A DNA stretch of 64,000 nucleotides. It comes from Paenibacillus sp. JDR-2. GTDB lineage: Bacteria; Bacillota; Bacilli; Paenibacillales; Paenibacillaceae. The position numbers were made by a program, and so were the translations under genes. How positions within the stretch are numbered: the stretch's first letter is position 1; the number at the start of each line of letters is the position of its first letter. This document shows, piece by piece, positions 44,014 to 52,644 of the stretch. The stretch covers positions 644,001-708,000 of the forward strand of contig NC_012914.1 of assembly GCF_000023585.1 (NCBI RefSeq), read 5' to 3'. A model generated the notes under the pieces. That model did not search any database. It was not told the DNA's origin and saw only the letters and a list, made by a program, of their open reading frames with translations.

Positions 44014-44865
44014 ATGAGGCGTAACACAAGCTTGTTGTCGGACGGCGGCTTTCTGCTGCTGTTCATCGCGTGCTTTGTCTGCATCGTGTTTACAGCGCGT
44101 GATCCTAATCTTTATCTGCATAACATCATTTTCTTGAACGTCGCGTTTTTGATCGCGATTGTCACTTATTTTACGACGATCACCACCGGGCTCATCTTGA
44201 ATATCGCGTTTGTGTTCGGCTACGGTACATTCACCATCTACCAGACCGTCGTGCAAGGGGGCGTGGTGACCAGCCAAAGCTATTTCTGGCTGATCATGAC
44301 GCCGGTATTCACCGCGATTACCTGGATGTTCACGCTGGCAAGCAAGCAGCTGCAGGAGGAGAATGAAGCGCTGCAGAAGAAGAATGCTTCGCTCGCCACG
44401 ATGGATGAGGGCACCAACCTGAAAAACATGCTCTCCTTCCAGAAGGACACGACGGTATTTATGGCGTTGTCCGACCGGTATAAGATTCCGCTGACGCTGC
44501 TCGTTCTGAACGTGAAGTACTGGAACGAGCTGAGACGGATGATTGGCGAGGAGCAGCTGAACGCAGCCGTCTATAACATCACGGCGATCAGCCAGACCAG
44601 CATTCGGGCGAACGATTCTCTCTACATGCTGAGTCAGGAGAATCCGACCTGGGGCCTTCTGCTGTTCACGGACCGGGACGGAGCGGATATTGTCATGAAC
44701 CGGCTCCGCAGCAGGCTGGCGGAGATTAACGAATCGGAGAGGGCGACCAGCAACCGCTTCGAGCTCAACCTTAAGATGGGCGCTTACGAATACAACCGGG
44801 AAGAAACCCCCACTCCTCTGGAGTGGATTACCCGGGCCCGCAAGGAATTGGAGTACGACGTATAA
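44014..44865 (+). CDS. ydaK: Degenerate GGDEF membrane protein keeping the c-di-GMP I-site, YdaK-like
   Basis: This 283-residue protein has four N-terminal helices (to about residue 105), a short coiled segment (KQLQEENEALQKKNASL) and a C-terminal GGDEF-fold domain. Where GGDEF should stand it has SQENP (207-211), so it cannot make c-di-GMP. The inhibitory-site motif RxxD is intact as RAND at 198-201, five residues before, the normal spacing. That is the profile of a c-di-GMP receptor, as reported for B. subtilis YdaK. It ends the operon, 5 bases after the BcsB-like gene, and a terminator follows. Confidence 0.83.
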   Translation: MRRNTSLLSDGGFLLLFIACFVCIVFTARDPNLYLHNIIFLNVAFLIAIVTYFTTITTGLILNIAFVFGYGTFTIYQTVVQGGVVTSQSYFWLIMTPVFTAITWMFTLASKQLQEENEALQKKNASLATMDEGTNLKNMLSFQKDTTVFMALSDRYKIPLTLLVLNVKYWNELRRMIGEEQLNAAVYNITAISQTSIRANDSLYMLSQENPTWGLLLFTDRDGADIVMNRLRSRLAEINESERATSNRFELNLKMGAYEYNREETPTPLEWITRARKELEYDV

Positions 44866-44878
44866 CGGCATGAATACG

Positions 44879-44916
44879 AACAGGCAGATGCGTGAATTCG
44901 CATGCTGCCTGTTTTT
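44879..44916 (+). terminator. Terminator of the EPS operon
   Basis: AACAGGCAG and CTGCCTGTT with an inner ATGCG/CGCAT stem, followed by TTTTT. Confidence 0.85.
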
Positions 44917-44962
44917 CTATTAATATAAAGATAGATATTAGATTTATTAAAGGAGCTTGAAC

Positions 44963-45787
44963 ATGAACAAAGTTGCTTATTTGGGACCTAACGGCACCTT
45001 CTCGGAAGAGGCGGCCTTGAAGTTTTTCGAAGGAACGGATACGGAGTGGGTTATGCTGAGCTCGATTCCGGACGTTCTGGAGGCGGTCAGCCGGGATGAG
45101 GTAGACAAATGCATGGTGCCGATCGAGAACTCCATTGCGGGTAATATACATATGACCATCGACGGCCTGCTTCTCTATAACCTGAGGATTGAAGCCGATG
45201 TCGTCTTTAAGGTATCGCTCCATTTGATCGGAAATCCCGGCAGCGCGATGAGCGATATCCATACGGTAAGATCCATCATGCCCGCCATTAATCAATGCCG
45301 TCAGTTCATTAAGGAGCATGCGCTGAAGCTTGACTATGCCGACAGCACGGCCCATGCTGCCTTGTCGGTCAAGGAATCCGGCGATGCCGGAACAGCCGCG
45401 ATCGGATCGGCTTCGGTTGCCGAGAAGTACGGCCTGCAGATTCTGGAGAGCGGCGTGCAGGACCATTCGGCGAATCATACCCGTTTTATCGTGGTGAGCA
45501 AGAAGCCTAACGAGGATACGGGGCAAAAGAAAACGATGATGCTGATTACTCCAAACGAGGAGTATCCGGGTGTATTGTCTTCGATTCTGAACGTATTCTC
45601 CGCGCTTGCGATCAACCTCTCTTGGATCGAGTCGCGGCCAACCGGCCGCAAGCTTGGCGAGTACAGGTTCCTGATCGAGACGGAAGCCGGGGGCAATGAG
45701 CAGCGTATGGATAAAGCGATTAAAATTATCGAAACCTTTGGTCATGACGTTCATGTCCTGGGCAGCTATGCAACGACGATCCTGTAG
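44963..45787 (+). CDS. pheA: Prephenate dehydratase
   Basis: A 274-residue enzyme converting prephenate to phenylpyruvate in phenylalanine synthesis. The catalytic domain begins VAYLGPNGTFSEEAA and carries VPIENSIAGNI and the NHTRFIVVSK motif with the catalytic threonine. A C-terminal ACT domain (YPGVLSSILNVFSALAINLSWIESRPTGRKLGEYRFLIE) gives feedback inhibition by phenylalanine. It is monofunctional. The ATG at 44963 follows AAAGGAG; the TTG at 44957 is too close. Confidence 0.95.
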   Translation: MNKVAYLGPNGTFSEEAALKFFEGTDTEWVMLSSIPDVLEAVSRDEVDKCMVPIENSIAGNIHMTIDGLLLYNLRIEADVVFKVSLHLIGNPGSAMSDIHTVRSIMPAINQCRQFIKEHALKLDYADSTAHAALSVKESGDAGTAAIGSASVAEKYGLQILESGVQDHSANHTRFIVVSKKPNEDTGQKKTMMLITPNEEYPGVLSSILNVFSALAINLSWIESRPTGRKLGEYRFLIETEAGGNEQRMDKAIKIIETFGHDVHVLGSYATTIL

Positions 45788-45795
45788 AGTTAGAA

Positions 45796-46383
45796 TTACT
45801 GCGCAACGGTCTTGAAATAGCGATAAATCCGTTCGAGCTTCCGCTCTTGCTTGCCTTGCTTCTTCTCCATGCCGCCGAATTCGAAGAACTTCACTTTCTT
45901 GATGCCCACATAACTGAAGAGGGCTTTCCGCATAAGCACCTTATGAGCATTGTTGAGCCAGAACAGCGGATAGAGGGATGGACCTTTCATGGTGGAGATG
46001 CATACGACCGATTTGCCCTTCAAGAGACCTCCGGGAAGGTGCTTTCCATTGTCGCGGTATGCGAAGTTAGCAGCAAACAACCGGTCAATGTAGCCAAGCA
46101 GCATCGCCGGCGGCCGGCCCCACCAGATCGGGTAGACGAAGACGATTTTCTCGGCCCAGAGCAGCTGCTTGCGGTGCTTGTCGAGCTCCGGATCGGCATG
46201 CATATCCCGTCTTCGTTTATTCTCGTTAAAGACAAGCAGCGGATCGAAGGATTCGGCGTACAGGTCAAGCACTTGTATCTCTTCGACCTGCGTGTTTTCT
46301 TGCAGGCCCTGGATCGTTTTCTGCAGGAAGGAATAACTGAGACTGTTATGGTTCGGATGCGTGTAAATAATAAGGGTTTTCAT
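45796..46383 (-). CDS. NAD(P)H-quinone reductase, flavodoxin-fold
   Basis: A 195-residue member of the NQO1/KefF/YwrO group: TLIIYTHPNHNSLSYSFLQ forms the FMN phosphate loop, and VFVYPIWWGRPPAMLLGYIDRLF is the diagnostic central motif. It reduces quinones by two electrons. It is divergent from a MarR regulator with two TTATCAtTTGATAA-type sites between them, so quinone or electrophile induction is likely. Confidence 0.88.
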   Translation of the reverse strand: MKTLIIYTHPNHNSLSYSFLQKTIQGLQENTQVEEIQVLDLYAESFDPLLVFNENKRRRDMHADPELDKHRKQLLWAEKIVFVYPIWWGRPPAMLLGYIDRLFAANFAYRDNGKHLPGGLLKGKSVVCISTMKGPSLYPLFWLNNAHKVLMRKALFSYVGIKKVKFFEFGGMEKKQGKQERKLERIYRYFKTVAQ

Positions 46384-46398
46384 CGGACACCTTCTTTG

Positions 46399-46412
46399 TT
46401 ATCATTTGATAA
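46399..46412. promoter_or_regulatory. MarR operator 1
   Basis: TTATCATTTGATAA, an inverted repeat of 6-base arms, 16 bases before the quinone reductase start. Confidence 0.6.
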
Positions 46413-46450
46413 GAAGTTATCATGCTTCGTAAATAGTTGTCAATAGATAA

Positions 46451-46464
46451 TTATTATTTGATAA
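46451..46464. promoter_or_regulatory. MarR operator 2
   Basis: TTATTATTTGATAA, a near copy of the site at 46399, upstream of the MarR gene. Confidence 0.55.
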
Positions 46465-46506
46465 TTAAATAATGGCTTCAGCCCGGTTATAAGGAGATGG
46501 TCCAGC

Positions 46507-46947
46507 ATGGATTTCAAGGATATACTATTCCGGCAGATGGTGTCCCACATCGCAGCTTCCCACCAATTGCATTACGACATGACGAAGGGAATGCCCATGG
46601 ATGAAATTACGCCCCTGCAATACGAAATAATGGAATTTCTGACGGTGAAACAGCCGATTACTTTAAGCGAAATCAGCGAATGCAAAGGCATCTCGATGCC
46701 GAATACGAGCCGGGAGATCCGCAAGCTGACGGAGAAGGGGCTCTGCGAGAAGGTGGAGGATCCGGAGGACCGGAGGAAGCAGTACATCCGGCTGTCCCCG
46801 CTTGGCGAAGAGAAAATGGGAATGGCCTTTGACCATATGAGACAGCTGTTCCTGCAGCAAATCGAGCATGTGCCGGAGGCGGATTTGGCCCGGATTTCCG
46901 AGGCGCTTGAGGTGCTGGGCACGACGATTTTCCGCGCCAATTCATGA
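46507..46947 (+). CDS. MarR-family regulator divergent from quinone reductase
   Basis: A 146-residue winged-helix regulator: LTVKQPITLSEISECKGISMPNTSREIRKLTEKGLCEKVEDPEDRRKQYIRLSPLGEEKM. It has cysteines at the recognition-helix approach (SECKG) and before the wing (GLCEK), which may sense oxidants or quinones. AAGGAGATGG precedes the ATG. Probable targets are itself and the divergent reductase. Confidence 0.87.
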   Translation: MDFKDILFRQMVSHIAASHQLHYDMTKGMPMDEITPLQYEIMEFLTVKQPITLSEISECKGISMPNTSREIRKLTEKGLCEKVEDPEDRRKQYIRLSPLGEEKMGMAFDHMRQLFLQQIEHVPEADLARISEALEVLGTTIFRANS

Positions 46948-46985
46948 AGTCCGATTTTGATAAAAGCTAAGAGGTGATCGTCATC

Positions 46986-48092
46986 ATGGCCGTATTTATT
47001 TTCATTGCTATAGTCGTTATTTTGCTTCTTGTTCTATTCCTTAGCATCTATCCGGTATTTGGCGGCAAGCCGGGCGAGCAGACGCTATCGCGCATGAAGC
47101 AATCTCCCCATTATTCAAACGGCAAATTCGAAAACGTATTGCCATCCGCGATGTCCATGTCTTTGCGCGAGAACCTTGGGCTTCTTATGGAATTTGCCCG
47201 GGGCAATAAGTTGGCTTCGCCGGAGAAAGAGTTAACCGTGATGCCGCTACATCCGCAGTCGCTTCGGGGCAAGGATGCCGGACAAGCCCCCAAGGTAACC
47301 TGGTTTGGGCATTCTGCATTGCTGCTGGAGCTGGATGGCAAAAAGCTGCTGCTCGATCCGATGCTTGGGCGAGCTCCGTCGCCCGTTCCGTGGATCGGCG
47401 GCAAACGGTTCAGCAGCAGCCTGCCGATTGAAATCGAGGAGCTGCCTGCCATCGATGCCGTTTTGCTGTCCCATGATCATTACGATCATTTGGACTACGG
47501 CTCAATTAAACGTCTGAAGGACAAGGTAGGCCGCTTTTTTGTACCGCTTGGCGTTGCCGCCCATCTCGAGCGCTGGGGCGTTGCTCCGGATCGGATCGAG
47601 GAATTTCATTGGTGGGAAGAAACCGTCTGGGAAGGGATCCATATGGCATGCACGCCTGCCCGCCACTTCTCGGGGCGGGGATTAACGGGCAGGAACGGAA
47701 CCTTATGGTGCTCCTGGGTTCTGCATGGCCGGGAAGCGCGGATTTTCTTCAGCGGGGACAGCGGTTATGGCCCGCATTTCCGGCAGATTGGGGAGCAATA
47801 CGGCCCATTTGACCTTACGTTAATGGAATGCGGTCAATACGATAACCGGTGGGCAGCTATTCACATGATGCCTGAGGAGTCCGTACAGGCCCATCTGGAT
47901 GTAAAGGGCGATGTCATGATCCCTATTCATTGGGGAGCCTTCCGGCTTGCTATGCATGATTGGCGGGATCCGGCGGAGCGTGCCCTCAAGAAAGCAAGGG
48001 AGCTGCGCACGAAGCTGGCTACGCCGCGGATAGGAGAGCCCGTCCCGATCGGAACGGGAACTTACCCTTCCGACGAATGGTGGCGTTCGTAA
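46986..48092 (+). CDS. MBL-fold metal-dependent hydrolase, NAPE-PLD-like
   Basis: A 368-residue protein with an N-terminal membrane anchor (IFIAIVVILLLVLFLSIYPVFGG). The metallo-beta-lactamase domain shows TWFGHSALLLELDGKKLLLDPML, the zinc motif SHDHYDHLDY (HxHxDH), PARHFSGRG and FSGDSGYG. The layout follows the N-acyl-phosphatidylethanolamine phospholipase D / UlaG-like group. A membrane lipid substrate is plausible but inferred. ATG 46986 is preferred over GTG 46974. Confidence 0.85.
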   Translation: MAVFIFIAIVVILLLVLFLSIYPVFGGKPGEQTLSRMKQSPHYSNGKFENVLPSAMSMSLRENLGLLMEFARGNKLASPEKELTVMPLHPQSLRGKDAGQAPKVTWFGHSALLLELDGKKLLLDPMLGRAPSPVPWIGGKRFSSSLPIEIEELPAIDAVLLSHDHYDHLDYGSIKRLKDKVGRFFVPLGVAAHLERWGVAPDRIEEFHWWEETVWEGIHMACTPARHFSGRGLTGRNGTLWCSWVLHGREARIFFSGDSGYGPHFRQIGEQYGPFDLTLMECGQYDNRWAAIHMMPEESVQAHLDVKGDVMIPIHWGAFRLAMHDWRDPAERALKKARELRTKLATPRIGEPVPIGTGTYPSDEWWRS

Positions 48093-48100
48093 CCATAAGA

Positions 48101-48137
48101 AAGACCGTGTTCCTTTTGCTGAGGAACACGGTCTTTT
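48101..48137. terminator. Bidirectional terminator
   Basis: AAGACCGTGTTCC (48101-48113) and GGAACACGGTCTT (48123-48135) form a perfect 13-bp stem between the convergent MBL and sulfatase genes. Confidence 0.88.
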
Positions 48138-48141
48138 TAAT

Positions 48142-49860
48142 TTAATTCCTGCCTGGAGCCAGGCGTTTCCTGCTGCGCTGCTCCGTTAATAGGTTCATCA
48201 TCAGAGCAAATTCCTCCATATAGGTTGCCGAGTACGCGGGATTGGCAAGATTGCGCGTCTCAAGAGGGTCGTCCGTCAGTGAATACAGCTCGTATTCTTC
48301 CTGTACCGGCACCGTTCGAACCCGCGAGGCCCAAGCTATTTCCTTATTGTCCTGCCCGCCTTTAACGGGCGCATAGGTAACATCCAGGATTCCGGGCTCG
48401 CTCCAGAATTGAGGGTTGTCATAATAGCGCGAGAGCTTCCAATACTCTTTATGCCCGTTCCGGTAGAGCGGCGCGATAACGGTCTCGATATGATTGGGCT
48501 GCGCCACGGAGGGATAAGGAATGCCCACAGGGCTGATCTGATGCTGGCCCCGCATAATATCATCGTCGGTCATGAAATAAACGGGAGCCTCGGGTTCCGG
48601 CTGCATGGACATCGCTCCGGCCAAATTTCGGCCGATAAGCGGCCGTGCTTCACTAAACCGGCTGTCCAACCGGCCCCGTATTTCATCGCTGTTGATGCCT
48701 GCAAGCCCCAGCAGGGTGGGGAGCAGATCCAGATGACTGGTCAGGGAGTGGACCGACCGAGGCTCGGGAAACCGCTTTTTATTGCAGACCAGAAGGGGGA
48801 CCCGTAGAACCTCTTCATAAACGCAATACATCTTCTGATGAAGCCCTCCATGCGAGCCAAGCAAATCTCCGTGATCGGAGGTAAGGATGATAATGGTATC
48901 TTCGTAAAAGGACGTCCTGGCAAGCGCTTCGACCACTTTGCGAAGCTGCTCGTCGGCATTTTTCTGAAGCTGATAATAGAGCTTGCGGTAGAAAGGTTCA
49001 TTCGTAATGGGCTGCAGGGCGACCGGATATAAATCGCGGTAACTCGCCTGACAGCGGGGCTTCGTATGCAGGTTCTCGTGACGGGTTGGGGGCGGATCAA
49101 TATCCGGCACCGGGCCGACATCGAACCGGAATGCGGGGATTCTGGCCGTCAGGTCGCCGTACAACGTAATATCATGCGGATTTACGAGAGAGGTCACGAT
49201 TAACCATGGCGATTCATCGTCTCCGCCAAGCTTGTTTTGTTCCAGAGCCTCGATCAGCTGGACCGTCTCCGCCGCGTAAAACTCATCCCTGCCGCTAGCT
49301 CCGCTCCCCGCCGACGATCCGGAATCCCGGGGATTCCGGCCATGCGGCTCGGGGCCAATCCAGCTGGAGAATCCAAACGCCTCCAGTCTGTCCGCATTCT
49401 CGTACAAGTCCTGATTATGGTCCGGGTACCCTGTAGCCGGATTATAGCTTGGGAGTCCTTGCTGGGTACCCGGGACGATAATATCCTCGTACGACAAATG
49501 CCATTTGCCTTTATAGAACGTCCGGTAGCCGGCTTCCCGGAAATAATCGCCCATCGTTGGCACCGTATTCCGGTCCAGCCAGAACATATCCGAATCGGCT
49601 GCCTGCTTGGCGATTCCGTTCGTTTGAGTGACGCCATGCAGGGAAGGATAATGGCCGGTGAATAGCGTTGTGCGGCTAGGCGCGCATGCCGCGCTCCCGA
49701 TGTAATGCCTGTGAAACTCAAGTCCGTTATCTCGAAGCCATTGCTGCGTTACGAGATTTTGTTCGCGCCATACCCGGATATCCGCCTTCTCGTAAAGTGG
49801 AGGATAACGCATTTCGTCCACGAGAAGGAGCAGAATATTAGGCTTTTCCGCCATAGTCAT
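48142..49860 (-). CDS. Type I sulfatase, second copy
   Basis: A 572-residue sulfatase beginning KPNILLLLVDEMRYPP. The formylglycine motif is CAPSR with C59, followed by TTLFTGHYPSLHG. Later metal-site parts are TFYKGKWHLSYED and ILTSDHGDLLGSHGG. No signal peptide is seen, so it appears cytoplasmic. It is not closely related to the sulfatase at 6374 (longer, different core CAPSR instead of CFPSR) and lies away from it. GAGGTG lies 8-9 bases before the ATG. Substrate unknown. Confidence 0.87.
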   Translation of the reverse strand: MTMAEKPNILLLLVDEMRYPPLYEKADIRVWREQNLVTQQWLRDNGLEFHRHYIGSAACAPSRTTLFTGHYPSLHGVTQTNGIAKQAADSDMFWLDRNTVPTMGDYFREAGYRTFYKGKWHLSYEDIIVPGTQQGLPSYNPATGYPDHNQDLYENADRLEAFGFSSWIGPEPHGRNPRDSGSSAGSGASGRDEFYAAETVQLIEALEQNKLGGDDESPWLIVTSLVNPHDITLYGDLTARIPAFRFDVGPVPDIDPPPTRHENLHTKPRCQASYRDLYPVALQPITNEPFYRKLYYQLQKNADEQLRKVVEALARTSFYEDTIIILTSDHGDLLGSHGGLHQKMYCVYEEVLRVPLLVCNKKRFPEPRSVHSLTSHLDLLPTLLGLAGINSDEIRGRLDSRFSEARPLIGRNLAGAMSMQPEPEAPVYFMTDDDIMRGQHQISPVGIPYPSVAQPNHIETVIAPLYRNGHKEYWKLSRYYDNPQFWSEPGILDVTYAPVKGGQDNKEIAWASRVRTVPVQEEYELYSLTDDPLETRNLANPAYSATYMEEFALMMNLLTEQRSRKRLAPGRN

Positions 49861-49937
49861 AGGAGCAACACCTCACCCGGCATTTGTTATTGCTACAACG
49901 TATGCGGCTCAGGTGCTGCCTAGAATGAAGCGGGTTC

Positions 49938-50195
49938 TTAAAATAGAGTAGGTATAGGAGGGCAGGAAACGGCTTCAATAAGTCTGCTGTCTATACCGTA
50001 ATAGAGCCATGTAAAGCCATTCCATCTAAAGCCGGACACGCCGAAGGATTCAACGCTGGTTGGATAATACCAGAACTGCTGGCCGTCGCGAAGCCACACA
50101 TAAGTATAATTATTTACGCAGTCGATGACGTAGGAAACAGGAGGCTTTGGAGGGACATAGGGTGGAGGAGCTTGTAAAAATTGTCTTGTCGTCAT
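49938..50195 (-). CDS. Small aromatic-rich hypothetical protein
   Basis: An 85-residue protein with a proline-rich start (APPPYVPPKPPVSY) and many aromatic residues (NNYTYVWLRDGQQFWYYPTSV, GFRWNGFTWLYYGID). Two cysteines are present (C26 and CPP near the end). No signal peptide. AAGGAGTGG precedes the ATG. I recognise no named family; the composition would suit a spore or surface protein, but that is a guess. Confidence 0.6.
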   Translation of the reverse strand: MTTRQFLQAPPPYVPPKPPVSYVIDCVNNYTYVWLRDGQQFWYYPTSVESFGVSGFRWNGFTWLYYGIDSRLIEAVSCPPIPTLF

Positions 50196-50304
50196 ACTTG
50201 TTCCACTCCTTATCGCTGAATGACTGTCTACTTCGTACTTATGTTACGTAGGTTGATGTTCCATCGCTTGTTTTAAAGCCTACCGCCATGCCGCAAAATC
50301 ATGA

Positions 50305-50342
50305 GCAAAAGCCGTGCTCCAGCTGGAACACGGCTTTTTTGC
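50305..50342. terminator. Terminator of the khtTU operon
   Basis: AAAAGCCGTGCTCC pairs with GGAACACGGCTTTT across a short loop, with T-runs on both strands. Confidence 0.8.
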
Positions 50343-50351
50343 TGTGCCTAT

Positions 50352-51569
50352 TTATTTTGACTGCGACGTACTTGTTTGCTTGCGGTCCCACCGGAACAGA
50401 CGGTTAAGCAGATTAAATATCAACTTGTTTTCTTTCGTGAGGAGCGGACCCAAAATGGCCAGAATCAGGACATATAGGGCAGCAAACGGCTGAATGACAG
50501 CCATTAGGGCGCCGGCTTTGGCCATATTCGCCATAATGATGGAGAACTCTCCGCGCGATACGATGGTTAATCCGATATTAACCGAAGCCTTGGGAGACAG
50601 TCCCGCGCTTCGTCCGGCAAGCATGCCTGCCGTCAGATTGCCGATCAGCGTAACGGCAACGGCAGCCAGCGACAGCCATACGGCACCGCCTAAGGCCGTT
50701 GGATCGATCGTTAAGCCAAAGCTGAAGAAGAAGACGGCGCCGAAGAAATCCCGGAAGGGGAGGATCAGCTTCTCAATCCGCTTCATATGCTCGGTCTCGG
50801 CAAGCACAAGGCCGAACAGCAAAGCGCCAATCGCTTCGGCGACATGGATCGTTTCGGAGAGACCGGCCACCAGGAACAGCCCGGCGAAGATGACAAGAGC
50901 AAACAGCTCGTTGGAACGGATATTGAGGAGCTTATTCAGCATGGGTGCCGCTTTGCGGCCAAGGGTAAGAAGCGCAAGCATAAAGACCAGGGCGATAACC
51001 GTGGATAGAATAATGCCGCCAATCGAGGTTGAACCGCTTAAGATGAGGCCGGACAGAATGGAAATATAGACGGCGAGGAAGACATCCTCGAACATGATAA
51101 TCCCAAGAATCATCTCCGTCTCCGGATTGGCCGTGCGCTTTAAGTCAACCAATACCTTGGCGACAATGGCGCTTGAGGATATCGTGGTAATCCCGGCAAT
51201 AACAAGCGTCTCCTGAAACGGAAAGCCGCTCAGCCATCCAAACAGGAGGCCTAGGGTGAAGTTAATGGCGATATAAATCGTACCGCCGACCGCGATCGAG
51301 CGGCCGGATTTGATCAGACGTCCAACGGAGAACTCCAGTCCCAGATAGAAGAGCAGGAACAGTACGCCAAGCCTGCCCATAAACTCGATGAGCGGTGCGC
51401 TTTCGATAAAACGGAAGTCGAAATGCCAGAACTCCACCGAATGGGGACCAACGGCCATCCCGATCAGAATATAGAACGGAATGACGGAAAAACGGATTTT
51501 TGCCGACAGCAAACCAGCCAAGGCGATTAGCGCAATGGCGAGGCCAACCTCAAGTATGATGTGATCCAT
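50352..51569 (-). CDS. khtU: K+/H+ antiporter membrane subunit, KhtU-like (CPA2)
   Basis: This 405-residue transporter has about twelve helices. CPA2 landmarks are GLEFSVGRLIKSGRSIAVGG, the discontinuous helix with TTISSSAIVAKVLVDL, and EAIGALLFGLVLAETEHMKRIEKLILPFRDFFGAVFFFSFGL. It expels potassium in exchange for protons. It lies 3 bases after khtT in the same operon, and has no TrkA-N domain of its own, in line with a separate regulatory subunit. Confidence 0.88.
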   Translation of the reverse strand: MDHIILEVGLAIALIALAGLLSAKIRFSVIPFYILIGMAVGPHSVEFWHFDFRFIESAPLIEFMGRLGVLFLLFYLGLEFSVGRLIKSGRSIAVGGTIYIAINFTLGLLFGWLSGFPFQETLVIAGITTISSSAIVAKVLVDLKRTANPETEMILGIIMFEDVFLAVYISILSGLILSGSTSIGGIILSTVIALVFMLALLTLGRKAAPMLNKLLNIRSNELFALVIFAGLFLVAGLSETIHVAEAIGALLFGLVLAETEHMKRIEKLILPFRDFFGAVFFFSFGLTIDPTALGGAVWLSLAAVAVTLIGNLTAGMLAGRSAGLSPKASVNIGLTIVSRGEFSIIMANMAKAGALMAVIQPFAALYVLILAILGPLLTKENKLIFNLLNRLFRWDRKQTSTSQSK

Positions 51570-51572
51570 CCA

Positions 51573-52067
51573 TTAATCACATCCATTCATGAGGATTTTT
51601 TTCAGTACTTTATGCTGAGCGCGTTCTCCGGCAACAACAATCGTATGATCGGCAGCCAGAACAACCTCTGGGCCGGGATTAATCTGCTTGGCATGATTGG
51701 CGGCGAGCAGGGCGATAACGGTTGTTCCCGTATTTTTACGGATGTTAAGCTCTCCGATTGTTTTGCCAATACATGCATAGTGGGACTCGAGTTTATACCA
51801 CTCGATAATAAGCTCATCGAGAGCGACCTCGATGGTCTCCAGCATTTTTGGTTTATACGTCATCCCGCCAATCATGGCGGCAGCCATCCGGGCTTCATCG
51901 TCATCAAGCGTAATCATGGAGATGCTGCTCTCCGGATTTTCGTGGTGGAAGTGATAGCATTCTCTGCGGCCGTCGTTATGCACGATAATAACCAGCTGGT
52001 CGCCGCTGCGTGTATTCATCTGAAATTTTTTCCCGATACCGGGCAGATCGATTTCACGGATATTCAT
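51573..52067 (-). CDS. khtT: Antiporter regulatory subunit, KhtT-like
   Basis: This 164-residue protein begins [15 protein letters not shown], the characteristic KhtT start. The C-terminal RCK_C/TrkA-C domain contains [26 protein letters not shown] and [21 protein letters not shown]. In B. subtilis KhtT binds c-di-AMP and gates KhtU. No khtS-like gene is next to it. AGGAGG lies about 10 bases upstream. Confidence 0.87.
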   Translation of the reverse strand: MNIREIDLPGIGKKFQMNTRSGDQLVIIVHNDGRRECYHFHHENPESSISMITLDDDEARMAAAMIGGMTYKPKMLETIEVALDELIIEWYKLESHYACIGKTIGELNIRKNTGTTVIALLAANHAKQINPGPEVVLAADHTIVVAGERAQHKVLKKILMNGCD

Positions 52068-52175
52068 AAGGGAAGTACCTCCTCGAGTATGATCGAAATT
52101 CTATTCCTCTGTTTAAATGGACAGCACTAATCAGACCTCCGCTTTATTGAAGAACGGAAGAAAATGGGATGGTCC

Positions 52176-52538
52176 TTAAACGATGGGATAGGAAGTCGTC
52201 AGCTTGAGGGGCATGAGCAGGCGTTTGAGCCGCTCCAGGAATAAGAAGGGGAGTAAGAAAACGCGTTTCGCCAGGAAAAACCGGCGGGGGTAGCTGACCC
52301 AGCTGTAGATAACAGCCAGCAAAGCCAGCATGGCAAAAAGCTTAGTGGCAGGAGATATCGTTACGCGCTTAATGGCCTTCATGCTGTTCGGCAGGCTGTG
52401 CTCGATATGCGTGCGGCTGGATTTCGATACGTCGAAATGGCCGTTGCCAAGCATCATCGTTGGCATGCTGAACAGAACAAAGGCGCCAAGCAGGAAGAGA
52501 AGCAGCGTCAGACGACCGGTGAAACGGTATGTTTTCAT
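52176..52538 (-). CDS. Small membrane protein of unknown function
   Basis: A 120-residue protein with two helices (TLLLFLLGAFVLFSMPTMML and KLFAMLALLAVIYSWVSY) and basic loops. The ATG at 52538 follows AAGGGGGGCG and is preferred over a longer frame to 52583. It lies about 100 bases after the HPP gene on the same strand. I recognise no family. Confidence 0.55.
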   Translation of the reverse strand: MKTYRFTGRLTLLLFLLGAFVLFSMPTMMLGNGHFDVSKSSRTHIEHSLPNSMKAIKRVTISPATKLFAMLALLAVIYSWVSYPRRFFLAKRVFLLPFLFLERLKRLLMPLKLTTSYPIV

Positions 52539-52644
52539 GAATGACGCCCCCCTTGCGAATAGATTCTGCTCTGCCATTACCAAGCTTATGCGTGAAGCAT
52601 GCTTTACATGTTCTACGCGATTACCGCAAAAGAGGTTTCAGCCA

